64,000 nt of DNA, from the NCBI GenBank assembly GCA_002086835.1, contig MVIG01000006.1, forward strand, positions 124,001 through 188,000. The letters are read 5' to 3'. The translations under genes were made by a program, and so were the position numbers. Source of the DNA: Mycolicibacterium porcinum (lineage in GTDB: Bacteria > Actinomycetota > Actinomycetes > Mycobacteriales > Mycobacteriaceae). Positions 44,568-53,095 of this stretch are shown piece after piece. The notes beneath the pieces were generated by a model that worked only from the letters and a program-made list of their open reading frames with translations, was not told the DNA's origin and did no database searches. How positions within the stretch are numbered: the stretch's first letter is position 1; every line of letters starts with the position of its first letter.

Positions 44568-44708
44568 GGTGGCTCCCCTTCGCTGAGGTGCCATGTCTCC
44601 AAGTAATTGGACATCGATCGTGGTGTGTGGGCCGGGTTTCGGCACAACGCCTCGGATTGCTGCTCAATGCTGACCGCGATCCGCCGCGTAAGTACCTTGG
44701 ACGCGCGA

Positions 44709-45404
44709 TCAGTCGATGATCACGGCGATCTCATCCCCCAGTCCGTAACCGGGTGCCAGCGGCAATTCGTCGCCGCTCCAGAACGAGCCGGGGTCGAACC
44801 AGTTGTGGTGCTTCTCGGTGGTCAGCAGGCCCATCTCCTCGTACGTAATGGCCACAGTTTCTGCGCAATACGCGGTCTCCAACCCGACCTGCCGGGTGAG
44901 CGCCTTCTTGCGTTCGGCGGACTCGCGAACCTTCTTGTGGACGAAAGGAATTCCTCGCGTGAAATCGCTGACGATCGGGATCCGCCCGCGAAGCCACCGT
45001 CCGGTCAGCCGCGCGGTGGTGGGGAATGCGGTGCCGTTCATGCGCGCGATCACCTTGAGCAGCTGGTCCTCCTGCTCGCGCGACGCGTAAGGGGTGAGCT
45101 GACGCAACCAGCAGCGCTGCCCGTAGCTGTGCGACCAGCGTTCGACGACCTGGCGGGCATCGTTGAGTTGCACGCCGCGGTGGTTGGTGCCCGTCCACAT
45201 GTCGAGCAGCTTGTCGCCGAGTTCGGCGTGCCATATCAGCGGCGGCAGGTCGTCGATCGCGACCGTCATGCCGACGTGATTGACCGGGCTGTTCGTGAGG
45301 GTCTGGATCGCCCGGTCCGGCCCGGAGCCACCGCGAAACAGCCAGATATCACCCGTGCGGGTCTCCTCCAGCGCCTTGGTCAACGACACCGTGTTCGCTT
45401 TCAC
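44709..45404 (-). CDS. Permuted papain-fold (YiiX/NlpC-like) hydrolase
   Basis: A 231-residue protein with the layout of permuted NlpC/P60 (YiiX/YebB) enzymes: LEETRTGDIWLFRG at the N-terminus, SPVNHVGMTVAIDD with the catalytic His, an acidic site WHAELG, and ETAYCAETVAITYEEMGL with the Cys near the C-terminus. No signal peptide. These proteins act as amidases or thioesterases on lipids or peptides; the exact substrate is unknown. It is divergent from the small membrane gene at 45431. Confidence 0.8.
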   Translation of the reverse strand: MKANTVSLTKALEETRTGDIWLFRGGSGPDRAIQTLTNSPVNHVGMTVAIDDLPPLIWHAELGDKLLDMWTGTNHRGVQLNDARQVVERWSHSYGQRCWLRQLTPYASREQEDQLLKVIARMNGTAFPTTARLTGRWLRGRIPIVSDFTRGIPFVHKKVRESAERKKALTRQVGLETAYCAETVAITYEEMGLLTTEKHHNWFDPGSFWSGDELPLAPGYGLGDEIAVIID

Positions 45405-45430
45405 AAGCGCAGCTTAGGCACACTGAGTGC

Positions 45431-45601
45431 ATGCGGAGTATCTGGAAGTGGGTCGGGCTGGCCGGTGTGGCCGGTGTCGTCGCGGGCGGCGTCATGGTGG
45501 CCCGGGACCAACGCCGCCGCAACGCCTACACCCCGGACGACATCCGGGAGCGGCTCCACCAGCGGTTGGCCGAGGCCGAACGGACTGAACCCACCACGTA
45601 G
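45431..45601 (+). CDS. Small single-pass membrane protein, 56 residues
   Basis: ATG 45431 to TAG 45601. The protein opens MRSIWKWVGLAGVAGVVAGG, a single membrane anchor, followed by the cytoplasmic basic stretch ARDQRRRNAYTPDDIRERLH and a helix. The composition (positive-inside, helix with Arg/Leu heptads) and codon use look real. It is divergent from the papain-like gene with only 26 bases between starts. Function unknown. Confidence 0.7.
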   Translation: MRSIWKWVGLAGVAGVVAGGVMVARDQRRRNAYTPDDIRERLHQRLAEAERTEPTT

Positions 45602-45765
45602 GCCCGAGCCTCTTCGGTCAGGTCGAGGGCATCGGCGTAGAAAACGGCCGCCCCGATGTGAATGCACAACGGCGGCTTGGTTTTCAGGTTGTTCTGGTTA
45701 CCGCGGTGAGCCTTGTCGTCGCGCAGATAGCAGATAGTCGAAGCCGGCGGTATCGCGCTCGGCGC

Positions 45766-46644
45766 TCACCGTTCGACGAACTCCACGACGACTTCAGAGA
45801 ACGCGTCGTTGTCGTCGCCTGCGGCGGTGTGCCCGGCATCGGACAACTCGACGAACTCGGCGGCGGGCACCTTGTCCAGGAAGTCCTGTACGCCTTCGGG
45901 ACTGACGACATCGGACAGCTTGCCGCGGATCAGCAGGATCGGGATGGTCAGGTTCATCGCGGCCCGTTCGAGCTTCTCCACCCGCATGAACGGATCGTCC
46001 TCGGGTTTGGTGAGGAAGGCCGGATCCCAGTGCCAGTACCAGCGCCCGTCGCGTTCGCGCAGATTCTTCTTGAGGCCTTCCGGGCTACGTGGCTTGGTGC
46101 GGTGGGGCAGGTAGGCCGCGACCGCCTCGGCGGCCTCGTCCAAGGAGTCGAAGCCGTCCACGTTGGTGAACATGAACTCGCGGATGCGGGCGCTGCCGCT
46201 CTTCTCGAACCGGGGAACCACGTCGACCAGGATCAGCTTGGTGACCAGCTCGGGGCCGGCCTCGTGCGCGGCGAGGATGCTGGTCAGCCCACCCATGCTG
46301 GCGCCGATGAGCACCACCGGTCGTCCGATCTGGTACAGCACGTGCTGCACGTCCGCAGAGAGTGCTTCCACCGAGTAGTTCGCGCTGGGTGAGCGGTCGC
46401 TGTCGCCGTGACCGCGGGCGTCGAGCGCGATGACGTGCAAACCGCGATCGGCCAGGATCTGCCCGGTGTTCTTCCAGGAATACCGGTTCTGCCCGCCGCC
46501 GTGCAGCAGCAGCATCGTGGGGCGGTCGGCAGCGGACGTGGCATCTCGGTTCCATTCGTCGCCGACCAGGTTCAAGTCATCGACCCCCCGGAACGTGACG
46601 ATGCGCGATTCGCTGTGCTCGGTTTTCCCGGTGCTCACGGACAT
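45766..46644 (-). CDS. Alpha/beta hydrolase
   Basis: A 292-residue serine hydrolase. LLLHGGGQNRYSW gives the oxyanion hole (HGGG), the nucleophile elbow is IGASMGG, an acidic residue follows in IRGKLSDVVS, and the catalytic His is in LSDAGHTAAGD. Residues 150-220 form the cap. No signal peptide. Could be a lipase/esterase or an epoxide-hydrolase-like enzyme; the substrate is unknown. It is divergent from a TetR regulator 70 bases away that may control it. Confidence 0.85.
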   Translation of the reverse strand: MSVSTGKTEHSESRIVTFRGVDDLNLVGDEWNRDATSAADRPTMLLLHGGGQNRYSWKNTGQILADRGLHVIALDARGHGDSDRSPSANYSVEALSADVQHVLYQIGRPVVLIGASMGGLTSILAAHEAGPELVTKLILVDVVPRFEKSGSARIREFMFTNVDGFDSLDEAAEAVAAYLPHRTKPRSPEGLKKNLRERDGRWYWHWDPAFLTKPEDDPFMRVEKLERAAMNLTIPILLIRGKLSDVVSPEGVQDFLDKVPAAEFVELSDAGHTAAGDDNDAFSEVVVEFVER

Positions 46645-46714
46645 TCCTCTCGGCAGGCCCCCGTGAGGTCACGTTACCCAGGAGGGTTTTCGCCGCATCT
46701 GCGACCCGCAGGCC

Positions 46715-47374
46715 ATGCCGTTTCTAGAATCGGCAATCGTGCAGAGCGAGCCGGGTTTCGAGGCGGGTGAAGCGACGGCCGCTGAGCGCCGCGCAATCAT
46801 CAAAGCCGCCTTCAGCTGCCTGTCCGAGCCCCATACCGGTGCGGTCCCGCTGGCTGCCGTGCTGGCCAGAGCCGGATTGTCCACCCGCGCGTTCTACCGA
46901 CACTTCGAATCGAAGGACGCGTTGTTCCTGGCCATGCAGGAGAGTTCGGGCAAGTCGTTGGGCCGGCGGCTCGACCAGATCGCCGACGACACCGACGGTG
47001 CGCCCGCAGAGCAATTGGCGCTGTGGATCAGGGTCTCGTTCGACGTGATCCACGACGCGCGCTTGCGCGGCCGGGCGATGGTCCTGGACCTGGAGGAGGT
47101 TCGCTCGGCCAAGGGCTACCAGTCCGTGCAGGAACAGTGGCGCCTGGACCGCGAACGGTCGCTGGCGGCCCTGCTGCGCCGCGGCCGGGCCGACGGATCG
47201 TTCCCGCTGACCAGGCCGGACAGGGATGCCGCGGCCATCCGCGCGGTGGTCAGCCATGAGTTGTCGCGGCTGAGTGCCGACGGGGATTGGGGGTGCGCGT
47301 GTGCCGCGGCGGTGGACTTCGCGCTGCGCGCGGTCGGGGCGGACACCAGGTGCCGGGAGCCCGGCGGCACCTAG
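46715..47374 (+). CDS. TetR-family regulator
   Basis: A 219-residue repressor; the helix-turn-helix AVLARAGLSTRAFYRHFESKDALFLAM is at about 48-74. ATG 46715 is chosen; a GTG at 46739 (VQSEPGF) is also possible. The C-terminal helical ligand domain includes EEVRSAKGYQSVQEQW. Divergent from the alpha/beta hydrolase and upstream of the Mce-associated operon, so it may control either. The ligand is unknown. Confidence 0.85.
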   Translation: MPFLESAIVQSEPGFEAGEATAAERRAIIKAAFSCLSEPHTGAVPLAAVLARAGLSTRAFYRHFESKDALFLAMQESSGKSLGRRLDQIADDTDGAPAEQLALWIRVSFDVIHDARLRGRAMVLDLEEVRSAKGYQSVQEQWRLDRERSLAALLRRGRADGSFPLTRPDRDAAAIRAVVSHELSRLSADGDWGCACAAAVDFALRAVGADTRCREPGGT

Positions 47375-47478
47375 CGGGGACTGCCGGTACCGCTGATGAC
47401 GGTGTGACCGGTGCCACGTACTTTGGACCGAACGCGTGCCGCTGCACGCACCTAGTAGTGCCACCGAGGAGCAGATGT

Positions 47479-48126
47479 ATGGCAGACGACAGCGTCGACG
47501 CCGAGACGGTCGAACCGACCGAGGTCGAGGAGTCGAGCCAGTCCGCCCCTGAAGCCGAGGTCCCGAAACCCGCGGCAGAAACCGAGTCAACCGAGGCCCC
47601 CGAACCCGAGTCGATCGACGATTTGGCACCGAAGCGGCGTGGTTTCCTGCGCTCGACATCCGCGGGGATCGTCGGCGGATTGCTCGTCGTCGCGCTGCTG
47701 GCGCTGACCGGGTGGCTGGGCTACGGCTACTACCAGGTCCATCACGAACAGCAGCGACGGGCGATGTTCGTCGACACCGCGCGGGTGGGCGCGACGAACC
47801 TCACCACCATCGACTGGGAGCACGCCGAAGACGACGTCCAACGAGTGCTCGACGTTTCGACCGGGAAGTTCTACGACGACTTCGAGCGGCGTTCGAAGTC
47901 GTTCCTCGAGGTGGTCAAGCAGATCAAGTCGAAATCGGTGGGCACGGTGACCTCGTCGGGGCTGGAGTCCTACTCGAACGACAAGGCGGATGTCCTCGTG
48001 TCGGTCACGGTTCGGTCGACGAATGCGGGTGTGCCGGAACAGAAGCCCCAGGTGTGGCGAATGGTGGTGTCGGTGCAGGACATTGAAGGCAAGGCGAAGG
48101 TGTCGAACGTGGAGTTCATCCAGTGA
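47479..48126 (+). CDS. Mce-associated membrane protein 1
   Basis: A 215-residue protein: acidic disordered N-terminus (residues 1-50, Glu/Pro-rich), one membrane helix (STSAGIVGGLLVVALLALTGW at 60-80) and a periplasmic domain with SnoaL/NTF2-like fold (STGKFYDDFERRSKSFLEVV and AKVSNVEFIQ). This is the pattern of Mce-associated (Mas) proteins, which help stabilise Mce lipid transporters. The frame is open far upstream, but ATG 47479 follows AGGAGCAG. It overlaps the next gene by four bases. Confidence 0.85.
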   Translation: MADDSVDAETVEPTEVEESSQSAPEAEVPKPAAETESTEAPEPESIDDLAPKRRGFLRSTSAGIVGGLLVVALLALTGWLGYGYYQVHHEQQRRAMFVDTARVGATNLTTIDWEHAEDDVQRVLDVSTGKFYDDFERRSKSFLEVVKQIKSKSVGTVTSSGLESYSNDKADVLVSVTVRSTNAGVPEQKPQVWRMVVSVQDIEGKAKVSNVEFIQ

Positions 48127-48920
48127 GCGGCCGGCACAAGATGCCGCCGGCCGGGCGTCGTAAGGCCGCAGCGCAATCGGCGGAGACCACCGAGCAGACG
48201 ACGAGCCCCGAGCCGGAGATCGTCGAGGACACGAGCGCCGCGGAAACGACTGGAACCGAGGAGACTGCCGCGGTCGAGGCGGCGGCCGAGGACACCGAAG
48301 ACACCGCCGACGCAGTTGCGGTTGAGCCAGGCCCCGAGCCAGAGCCGGCCGGCTCGGATGAGCCCGCTGAGTCTGCCGCTGCCGACGACGAGCCGGACGA
48401 GCCTGTGGATGCACCTGCCGAAACCGAACCGGCGCGTGGCCGGTCGCGGGTCAGCGTGCCGGTCGTATTGGCGGCGGTCGCGCTGGTATTGGCCGTGACC
48501 TGCGCGGTGCTGCGCTGGCTGATCGTGGCGCAGGATCAAAGCGACACCGCACGGGACGAGGCGGTTCAGGCGGCCAAAGAGATCACCGCAGAGATGCTGT
48601 CGTACGAGACGGAGACGGTTGATCAGCAGCTCACCGCGGCCCGCGACCGGATGACCGGGGAGTTCCTCGGGAAGTATTCCGCGATGATCAACGAGGTCGT
48701 CCCGGCGGCGCATGCGCAGCAGATCGCAGCCGTCGCCGAGGTGTTGCGGGCGGGAGTGGTGAGCGCGAAGCCCGACAGCGCGGAACTGGTGCTGTTCGTC
48801 AACCAGAGCGTTCAGGTCGGAAACAACATGCCGCAGAAGACGGCGTCGGTGGCGCGCGCCACGCTGGTGAAAGAGGGGGACCGCTGGATGCTGTCGAAGT
48901 ACGAGCCGGTGCCGCTGTGA
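48123..48920 (+). CDS. Mce-associated membrane protein 2
   Basis: A 265-residue protein of the same plan: a long acidic N-terminus (about 105 residues of Glu/Ala/Pro), a membrane helix (VVLAAVALVLAVTCAVLRWL) and a periplasmic domain (SYETETVDQQLTAARDRMTG, EFLGKYSAMINEVVPAAHAQ). GTG start overlaps the upstream stop by four bases; its own stop overlaps the next start in the same way. No mce genes are in the window, so the pair is an orphan Mas set. Confidence 0.85.
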   Translation: MSGRHKMPPAGRRKAAAQSAETTEQTTSPEPEIVEDTSAAETTGTEETAAVEAAAEDTEDTADAVAVEPGPEPEPAGSDEPAESAAADDEPDEPVDAPAETEPARGRSRVSVPVVLAAVALVLAVTCAVLRWLIVAQDQSDTARDEAVQAAKEITAEMLSYETETVDQQLTAARDRMTGEFLGKYSAMINEVVPAAHAQQIAAVAEVLRAGVVSAKPDSAELVLFVNQSVQVGNNMPQKTASVARATLVKEGDRWMLSKYEPVPL

Positions 48921-49828
48921 CCGAGCCGCGCTGGATCGATATCGCTACTCCCGCAGTGCAGCTGCGGGCGCTGGTCTGGGGGCCGGAGGACGGCCCAGTT
49001 GCGTTGTGCCTCCACGGTTTTCCCGACACGGCCTACGGCTGGCGCAAGGTGGCACCGGTGCTGGCCGAGGCCGGCTGGAAAGTGGTGGCGCCGTTCATGC
49101 GCGGCTACGTGCCCTCCTCCATCCCCACCGACGGGAGCTATCACGTCGGCGCCCTGATGGACGATGCGCTGCACGTACTGCAGGCCGTGAAGCCGACCGG
49201 GCGCGACGTGCTCGTCGGGCACGACTGGGGTGCGATCGCGGCAGCGGGTCTGGCCGCGATGCCGGACAACGCGTTCACCAAGACGGTGATCATGTCAGTG
49301 CCGCCGCCCGCGTCGTTCCAGCCGCTGGGCCGGGTGCCCGAGGCCGGCAAGCTGATGGCCAAGTTGCCGCGCCAGATGCTACGCAGCTGGTACATGATGT
49401 ACTTCCAATTGCCCTGGTTCCCTGAGCGTTCCGCGTCCTGGGTGGTGCCGAGGCTGTGGAAGCTGTGGTCGCCGGGATACGACGCGGCCGAGGACGTACG
49501 CCACGTCGACGCCGCGATCGGTGCGCCGGATCGGTGGCGCGCCGCGTTGGGGTACTACCGGGCCACGATCCGACTGAGCAAGCCGCCGCCGCAGTACGCC
49601 GAGTTGCACCAACACTGGCTGGAGCCGCCGTCGGTGCCGACGCTGTACCTGCACGGTGCCGACGACGGCTGTGCGACACCGGATTACACGCTATGGGTGC
49701 AGAGGGTTCTGCCGCCGGGCAGCGCAGCGCACATCGTCGATCACGCCGGTCACTTCCTTCAGCTCGAGCAGCCAGATGTGGTGGGGAAGCACGTCCTCGA
49801 TTTCATCGGCAGCCCCGGGAGGAGTTGA
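48917..49828 (+). CDS. Alpha/beta hydrolase, epoxide-hydrolase type
   Basis: A 303-residue hydrolase. LCLHGFPDTAYGWRK gives the oxyanion HGFP, the nucleophile is Asp in VGHDWGAIAA (GHDWG, epoxide hydrolase-like), the acid lies around YLHGADDGCATP, and the His in VDHAGHFLQLEQPD. So it is more like an epoxide hydrolase or haloalkane dehalogenase than a lipase. The start overlaps the Mce-associated gene by four bases and the next gene follows after 3 bases. Substrate unknown. Confidence 0.85.
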   Translation: MTEPRWIDIATPAVQLRALVWGPEDGPVALCLHGFPDTAYGWRKVAPVLAEAGWKVVAPFMRGYVPSSIPTDGSYHVGALMDDALHVLQAVKPTGRDVLVGHDWGAIAAAGLAAMPDNAFTKTVIMSVPPPASFQPLGRVPEAGKLMAKLPRQMLRSWYMMYFQLPWFPERSASWVVPRLWKLWSPGYDAAEDVRHVDAAIGAPDRWRAALGYYRATIRLSKPPPQYAELHQHWLEPPSVPTLYLHGADDGCATPDYTLWVQRVLPPGSAAHIVDHAGHFLQLEQPDVVGKHVLDFIGSPGRS

Positions 49829-49831
49829 CCG

Positions 49832-51088
49832 GTGCGCCGGATGGCCGCAATCGATGCCCAGAACTGGTGGATGTCGGCCAAACTTCCCAACGATCAGTTC
49901 CTGCTGTACGGATTCGACGGTGTGGCTGACGATGTAGGCGCTGCGGTAGCCGAGATCAGACAGCGTGCGCGGCGCTGTCCGGACCTGGCTGTGAGTGTCC
50001 GTGACGACTGTCGCCTGACATATCCGGCCTGGGCGCCGCGGGCGGTGGGCGACGACCAGTTCATCCGATACGACGGCGTACTCGGGTGGAACGACTGCCT
50101 GGATGTCGTGGCCGGGTTGGCCGACCATCAAGTCGACGCCACCGTCTCGCCCTGGCGCCTGCACGTTTTCGCCTGCGTCCGTGGGATTCCCGGCGCCACT
50201 GCCGCGACCGGAACGGTGGCGGTGCTCCAGGTCTCCCATGCGCTCGCCGACGGCACCCGCGCTTCGGCCCTGGCCGCCTGGCTGTTCGGACGCCCCGGCG
50301 AGATCGTCCCGGTTCAGCCGCAACGTTTCGCGGCCGCTCGCCTGCCGTGGCGCGCGGTGCGGGCGTCACGAACCCATCGGGAGTTGGTGCGAGACGCCGA
50401 GTCGGGAGCGGTACCGCCGCAGGCGCCGTCGCGGCCAGTGATGCACAGCAATGCCGAGCCGGCGGGGGATCGCTGGGTACGCACCATCGTTCGGCGTCGC
50501 ACCGAGATCCCCGGACCCACCGTCACCATCGGAGTGCTTGCCGCCATCTCCTCGGCACTGGCCGAACACCTACGGGACTACGGTGACGATACGGCCGCTC
50601 TCGGCGCCGAGGTACCGATGGCGAAGCCGGGTGTTCGGTTGGCGCACAACCACTTCGGCAATGTCGGCATCGGTCTGTATCCCGAACTCGTCATACCTGA
50701 GCGCATCACGCGCATTGCGGCAGACTTCGCGGACCGGCGACGCCGCGCGGCGCATCCGGCGCTGATCGCGTCCAGTCGCGCGTTCGCCGCGACGCCAGCA
50801 CCGCTGTTGCGTTGGGGTGTAGCGCAGTTCGATCCGACGGTGCGGGCGCCGATGGTGACCGGCAACACCGTGGTGTCGAGCGTGAATCGGGGTGCGGCCG
50901 ACCTCAGGTTCGGCACCGCGGGGGTGGTGGTGACGGCCGGGTACCCGTCGTTGTCGTTGATGATGGGACTCACCCACGGGGTGCACGGCATCGGTGACAC
51001 CGTCGCGGTCAGCGTGCATGCCGCGGAGTCCGCGGTCGGCGACATCGACGCCTACCTGACCCGGCTGGATGCCGCGCTGGCCGGTTGA
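49832..51088 (+). CDS. WS/DGAT-like acyltransferase with degenerate motif
   Basis: A 418-residue protein of the wax ester synthase/diacylglycerol acyltransferase (condensation-like) superfamily. The catalytic HHxxxDG is present as SHALADG: the second His and the DG are kept, the first His is Ser. The C-terminal half has NHFGNVGIGLYPEL and TAGYPSLSLMMGLTHG, as in family members. It may make or hydrolyse an acyl ester, or act as a transferase for a lipid exported with the Mce-associated proteins; not known. The last 37 bases overlap the convergent TetR gene. Confidence 0.75.
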   Translation: MRRMAAIDAQNWWMSAKLPNDQFLLYGFDGVADDVGAAVAEIRQRARRCPDLAVSVRDDCRLTYPAWAPRAVGDDQFIRYDGVLGWNDCLDVVAGLADHQVDATVSPWRLHVFACVRGIPGATAATGTVAVLQVSHALADGTRASALAAWLFGRPGEIVPVQPQRFAAARLPWRAVRASRTHRELVRDAESGAVPPQAPSRPVMHSNAEPAGDRWVRTIVRRRTEIPGPTVTIGVLAAISSALAEHLRDYGDDTAALGAEVPMAKPGVRLAHNHFGNVGIGLYPELVIPERITRIAADFADRRRRAAHPALIASSRAFAATPAPLLRWGVAQFDPTVRAPMVTGNTVVSSVNRGAADLRFGTAGVVVTAGYPSLSLMMGLTHGVHGIGDTVAVSVHAAESAVGDIDAYLTRLDAALAG

Positions 51089-51687
51089 CCGCGGCGCAGC
51101 ATCGCGATGCCGACATCCAGTGCCGATTCGAGGTAGCTCAGATCACCGGAGGCCAGCATCACGCTGACCCCGCCCTGGATGCCGGCCAGCAGCGCCGCGC
51201 CGACGCGGTCGGCATCCAGGTCCGCGGCCATCTTGCCCTGGGACTGCATGTGCCGGATGCCTGCGGCGATCTCGTCATGCCATTGACGCAGCAGGGCCTT
51301 GGTGACCGCCTGCGCTCCTGGCGTGGTGCGACCGATCTCGGACATCAGCAGGCTCAGCGGACAGCTCTGCCCCTGGCGACGGTAGCGATCGACCACGGCG
51401 TCGCGCCAGCGATGCCAGGCGGCCCAGGAGGTCAACTCGCCCAGGTAGGGCTGCTGATCCTCCAGCACCATCTGGGCCTCGCGCTCGGCCACCGCGAGCA
51501 GCAGTTGGTCCTTGCCGTCGGGGAAGTAATGGAACAGCTGGCTTTTGGAGGTCTGGGTCTGGGCACGGATATCGTCGAGCGTGGTAGCGGCAACGCCGTT
51601 GCTGCGGATCACCGTGGCGGCGCCCTCGATGATGCGGCGCCGGGTGGCCTCGCCTTTCGCCGTCAATTTATGGACTTGCAGGTCCAT
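51052..51687 (-). CDS. TetR-family regulator of the adjacent SDR
   Basis: A 211-residue TetR protein. The helix-turn-helix reads GVAATTLDDIRAQTQTSKSQ, then LFHYFPDGKDQLLLAVAE, at residues 31-69. The rest follows TetR ligand domain style with ELTSWAAWHRWRDAVVDRYR. ATG 51687 is used; the much longer frame upstream is antisense to the SDR gene. It is divergent from the SDR and both share the TGGAC-N6-GTCCA palindromes, so it most likely represses that gene and itself. It overlaps the acyltransferase 3' end by 37 bases. Confidence 0.85.
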   Translation of the reverse strand: MDLQVHKLTAKGEATRRRIIEGAATVIRSNGVAATTLDDIRAQTQTSKSQLFHYFPDGKDQLLLAVAEREAQMVLEDQQPYLGELTSWAAWHRWRDAVVDRYRRQGQSCPLSLLMSEIGRTTPGAQAVTKALLRQWHDEIAAGIRHMQSQGKMAADLDADRVGAALLAGIQGGVSVMLASGDLSYLESALDVGIAMLRRGQPASAASSRVR

Positions 51688-51720
51688 TTTCAACTGCTTA
51701 TACCTGGACTCATGAGTCCA
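51671..51720 (+). promoter_or_regulatory. Twin TetR operators and leaderless SDR promoter
   Basis: TGGACTTGCAGGTCCA (51671-51686) and the perfect palindrome TGGACTCATGAGTCCA (51705-51720) share TGGAC-N6-GTCCA. Between them is -10 TATACC (51699-51704). The SDR start codon ATG (51712-51714) sits in the centre of the second site, at the predicted transcription start. Confidence 0.75.
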
Positions 51721-52476
51721 AACACTACGCGGCTGCAGGGCCGCACAGCACTTGTCACGGGTTCCACCGGAGGCCTCGGCGTCGCCATCGCCACGGCGTT
51801 GGCGGCCCAAGGCGCCCTCGTCGTCGTCAGTGGCAGAAACAAGGAACGCGGCGATGGTGTCGTCGCCCAGATTCGTGCCACCGGAGGGCAGGCCGAGTTC
51901 GTCGCCGCCGACCTCGGGGCTGGAGGGGACGAAGTCCGACGCCTGGCGCGCGAAGCCACGGCAGCAGCCGGCGGACGGCTGGACATCCTGGTGAACAATG
52001 CGGCCGTCTGGGGGATGCCGCAACCCACCGAAGAAGTGTCTGAGGCGGCCCTGCTGGAGTCCTATCAGGCCAACGTGATCGCGCCGTTCCTCTTGACCGG
52101 TGCGGTGGTCCCGGCAATGGCCGAGCGCGGTCACGGAGCCGTGATCAACGTCGGCTCGATCACCGGGTTGATCGGCGGGGACCGCTCGGCGCTGTACTCG
52201 TCGACCAAGGCGGCCGTCCACTCGCTGACCAAGTCGTGGGCGGTCGAGTACGGCCCGCGCGGGGTGCGGGTGAACGCCGTGGCACCTGGCCCTATCGCCA
52301 CCGAACGAGTCGCGGATATCGCGGACGAGCTGGCACCGGTGCTGGCCCGTGTCCCGTCTCGGCGGATGAGTACCCCGGAGGAGGTCGCCGCAGCGGTCGC
52401 ATTCCTGGCCGGTGAAGACGCCGGCAACATCCACGGTGTGATCCTCAGTGTGGATGGGGGCTGGGCGGCCGCTTAA
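51712..52476 (+). CDS. Short-chain dehydrogenase/reductase under TetR control
   Basis: A 254-residue classical SDR. VTGSTGGLGVAIA cofactor loop, NNAAVWG motif, Ser in NVGSITGL and YSSTK (YxxxK). It looks like a glucose/3-oxoacyl reductase-type member (FabG/YgfF-like), substrate unknown. No Shine-Dalgarno sequence is possible because the predicted transcript begins at or next to the ATG. Followed by a palindrome and the DoxX gene, whose start is 23 bases away. Confidence 0.88.
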   Translation: MSPNTTRLQGRTALVTGSTGGLGVAIATALAAQGALVVVSGRNKERGDGVVAQIRATGGQAEFVAADLGAGGDEVRRLAREATAAAGGRLDILVNNAAVWGMPQPTEEVSEAALLESYQANVIAPFLLTGAVVPAMAERGHGAVINVGSITGLIGGDRSALYSSTKAAVHSLTKSWAVEYGPRGVRVNAVAPGPIATERVADIADELAPVLARVPSRRMSTPEEVAAAVAFLAGEDAGNIHGVILSVDGGWAAA

Positions 52477-52496
52477 CAGATGTCCTACATTCTGTT
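52475..52496 (+). promoter_or_regulatory. Palindrome before the DoxX gene
   Basis: AACAGA-TGTCCTACAT-TCTGTT: 6-bp arms, with further imperfect symmetry (ATGT/ACAT) inside. It sits 3 bases before the ATG at 52499, a position suited to repression of a near-leaderless gene. Confidence 0.4.
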
Positions 52497-52498
52497 AC

Positions 52499-53020
52499 AT
52501 GGCTTCCTCTGCTTACGACACTGCGATCCTGCTCCTGCGCGTGGTGCTCGGCCTGACCATGGCCGCCCACGGCTACAACAAGTTCTTCGGTGGCGGGCGG
52601 ATCCCCGGCACCGCGGGATGGTTCGACAGCATCGGCATGAAGCCGGGCATGTTCCACGCCAGGGTCGCGGCCGGCACCGAGATCGCCGCCGGTCTCGGTT
52701 TGGCTCTCGGCCTGCTGACCCCGGTGCCCGCGGCAGGCTTCGTGGCGCTGATGCTGGTGGCGGCCTGGACCGTGCACCGTCACAACGGCTTCTTCATCGT
52801 CAAGGAAGGCTGGGAGTACAACCTGATCCTCGCGGTGGCGGCGGTGGCGATCGCCGGCACCGGGGCCGGTCGCTACAGCCTGGATCATCTGCTGTTCTCG
52901 AATTCGGGCTTCTATCACTACCTGCACGGCTGGTGCGGACTGGGCATCGCGGTGGTGCTCGGCCTGGCCGGTGGCATCGGTCAGCTGGTGATCTTCTACC
53001 GCCCGCCGGTGAAATCCTGA
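52499..53020 (+). CDS. DoxX-family membrane protein
   Basis: A 173-residue protein with four membrane helices: TAILLLRVVLGLTMAAHGYN, RVAAGTEIAAGLGLALGLL, AGFVALMLVAAWTVHRH and the final GLGIAVVLGLAGGIGQLVIF. The pattern AHGYNKFFGGG and GWEYNLIL fits the DoxX family (thiosulfate:quinone or redox-related, also linked to SseA/SodA complexes in M. tuberculosis). Role here unknown. Translation starts at ATG 52499. Confidence 0.8.
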   Translation: MASSAYDTAILLLRVVLGLTMAAHGYNKFFGGGRIPGTAGWFDSIGMKPGMFHARVAAGTEIAAGLGLALGLLTPVPAAGFVALMLVAAWTVHRHNGFFIVKEGWEYNLILAVAAVAIAGTGAGRYSLDHLLFSNSGFYHYLHGWCGLGIAVVLGLAGGIGQLVIFYRPPVKS

Positions 53021-53070
53021 GTCAGTTTCCTGCGCTTTCCGCTGACTGGCCAGAACGACTACCCCGTCAC

Positions 53071-53084
53071 TAGAACACGTTCTA
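53071..53084 (+). promoter_or_regulatory. KstR-like operator before the DUF3556 gene
   Basis: TAGAACACGTTCTA, a perfect 14-bp palindrome that fits TNNAACNNGTTNNA. It lies 11 bases before the ATG at 53096. Confidence 0.7.
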
Positions 53085-53095
53085 ATCTGACCGGC

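Noticed and set aside
45602-45765. Possible coding fragment on the minus strand (CIHIGAAVFYADALDLTEEA)
   Set aside because: It looks gene-like in composition but has no start, overlaps the 56-codon gene at one end, and matches no family I can name; at most an unidentified relic.
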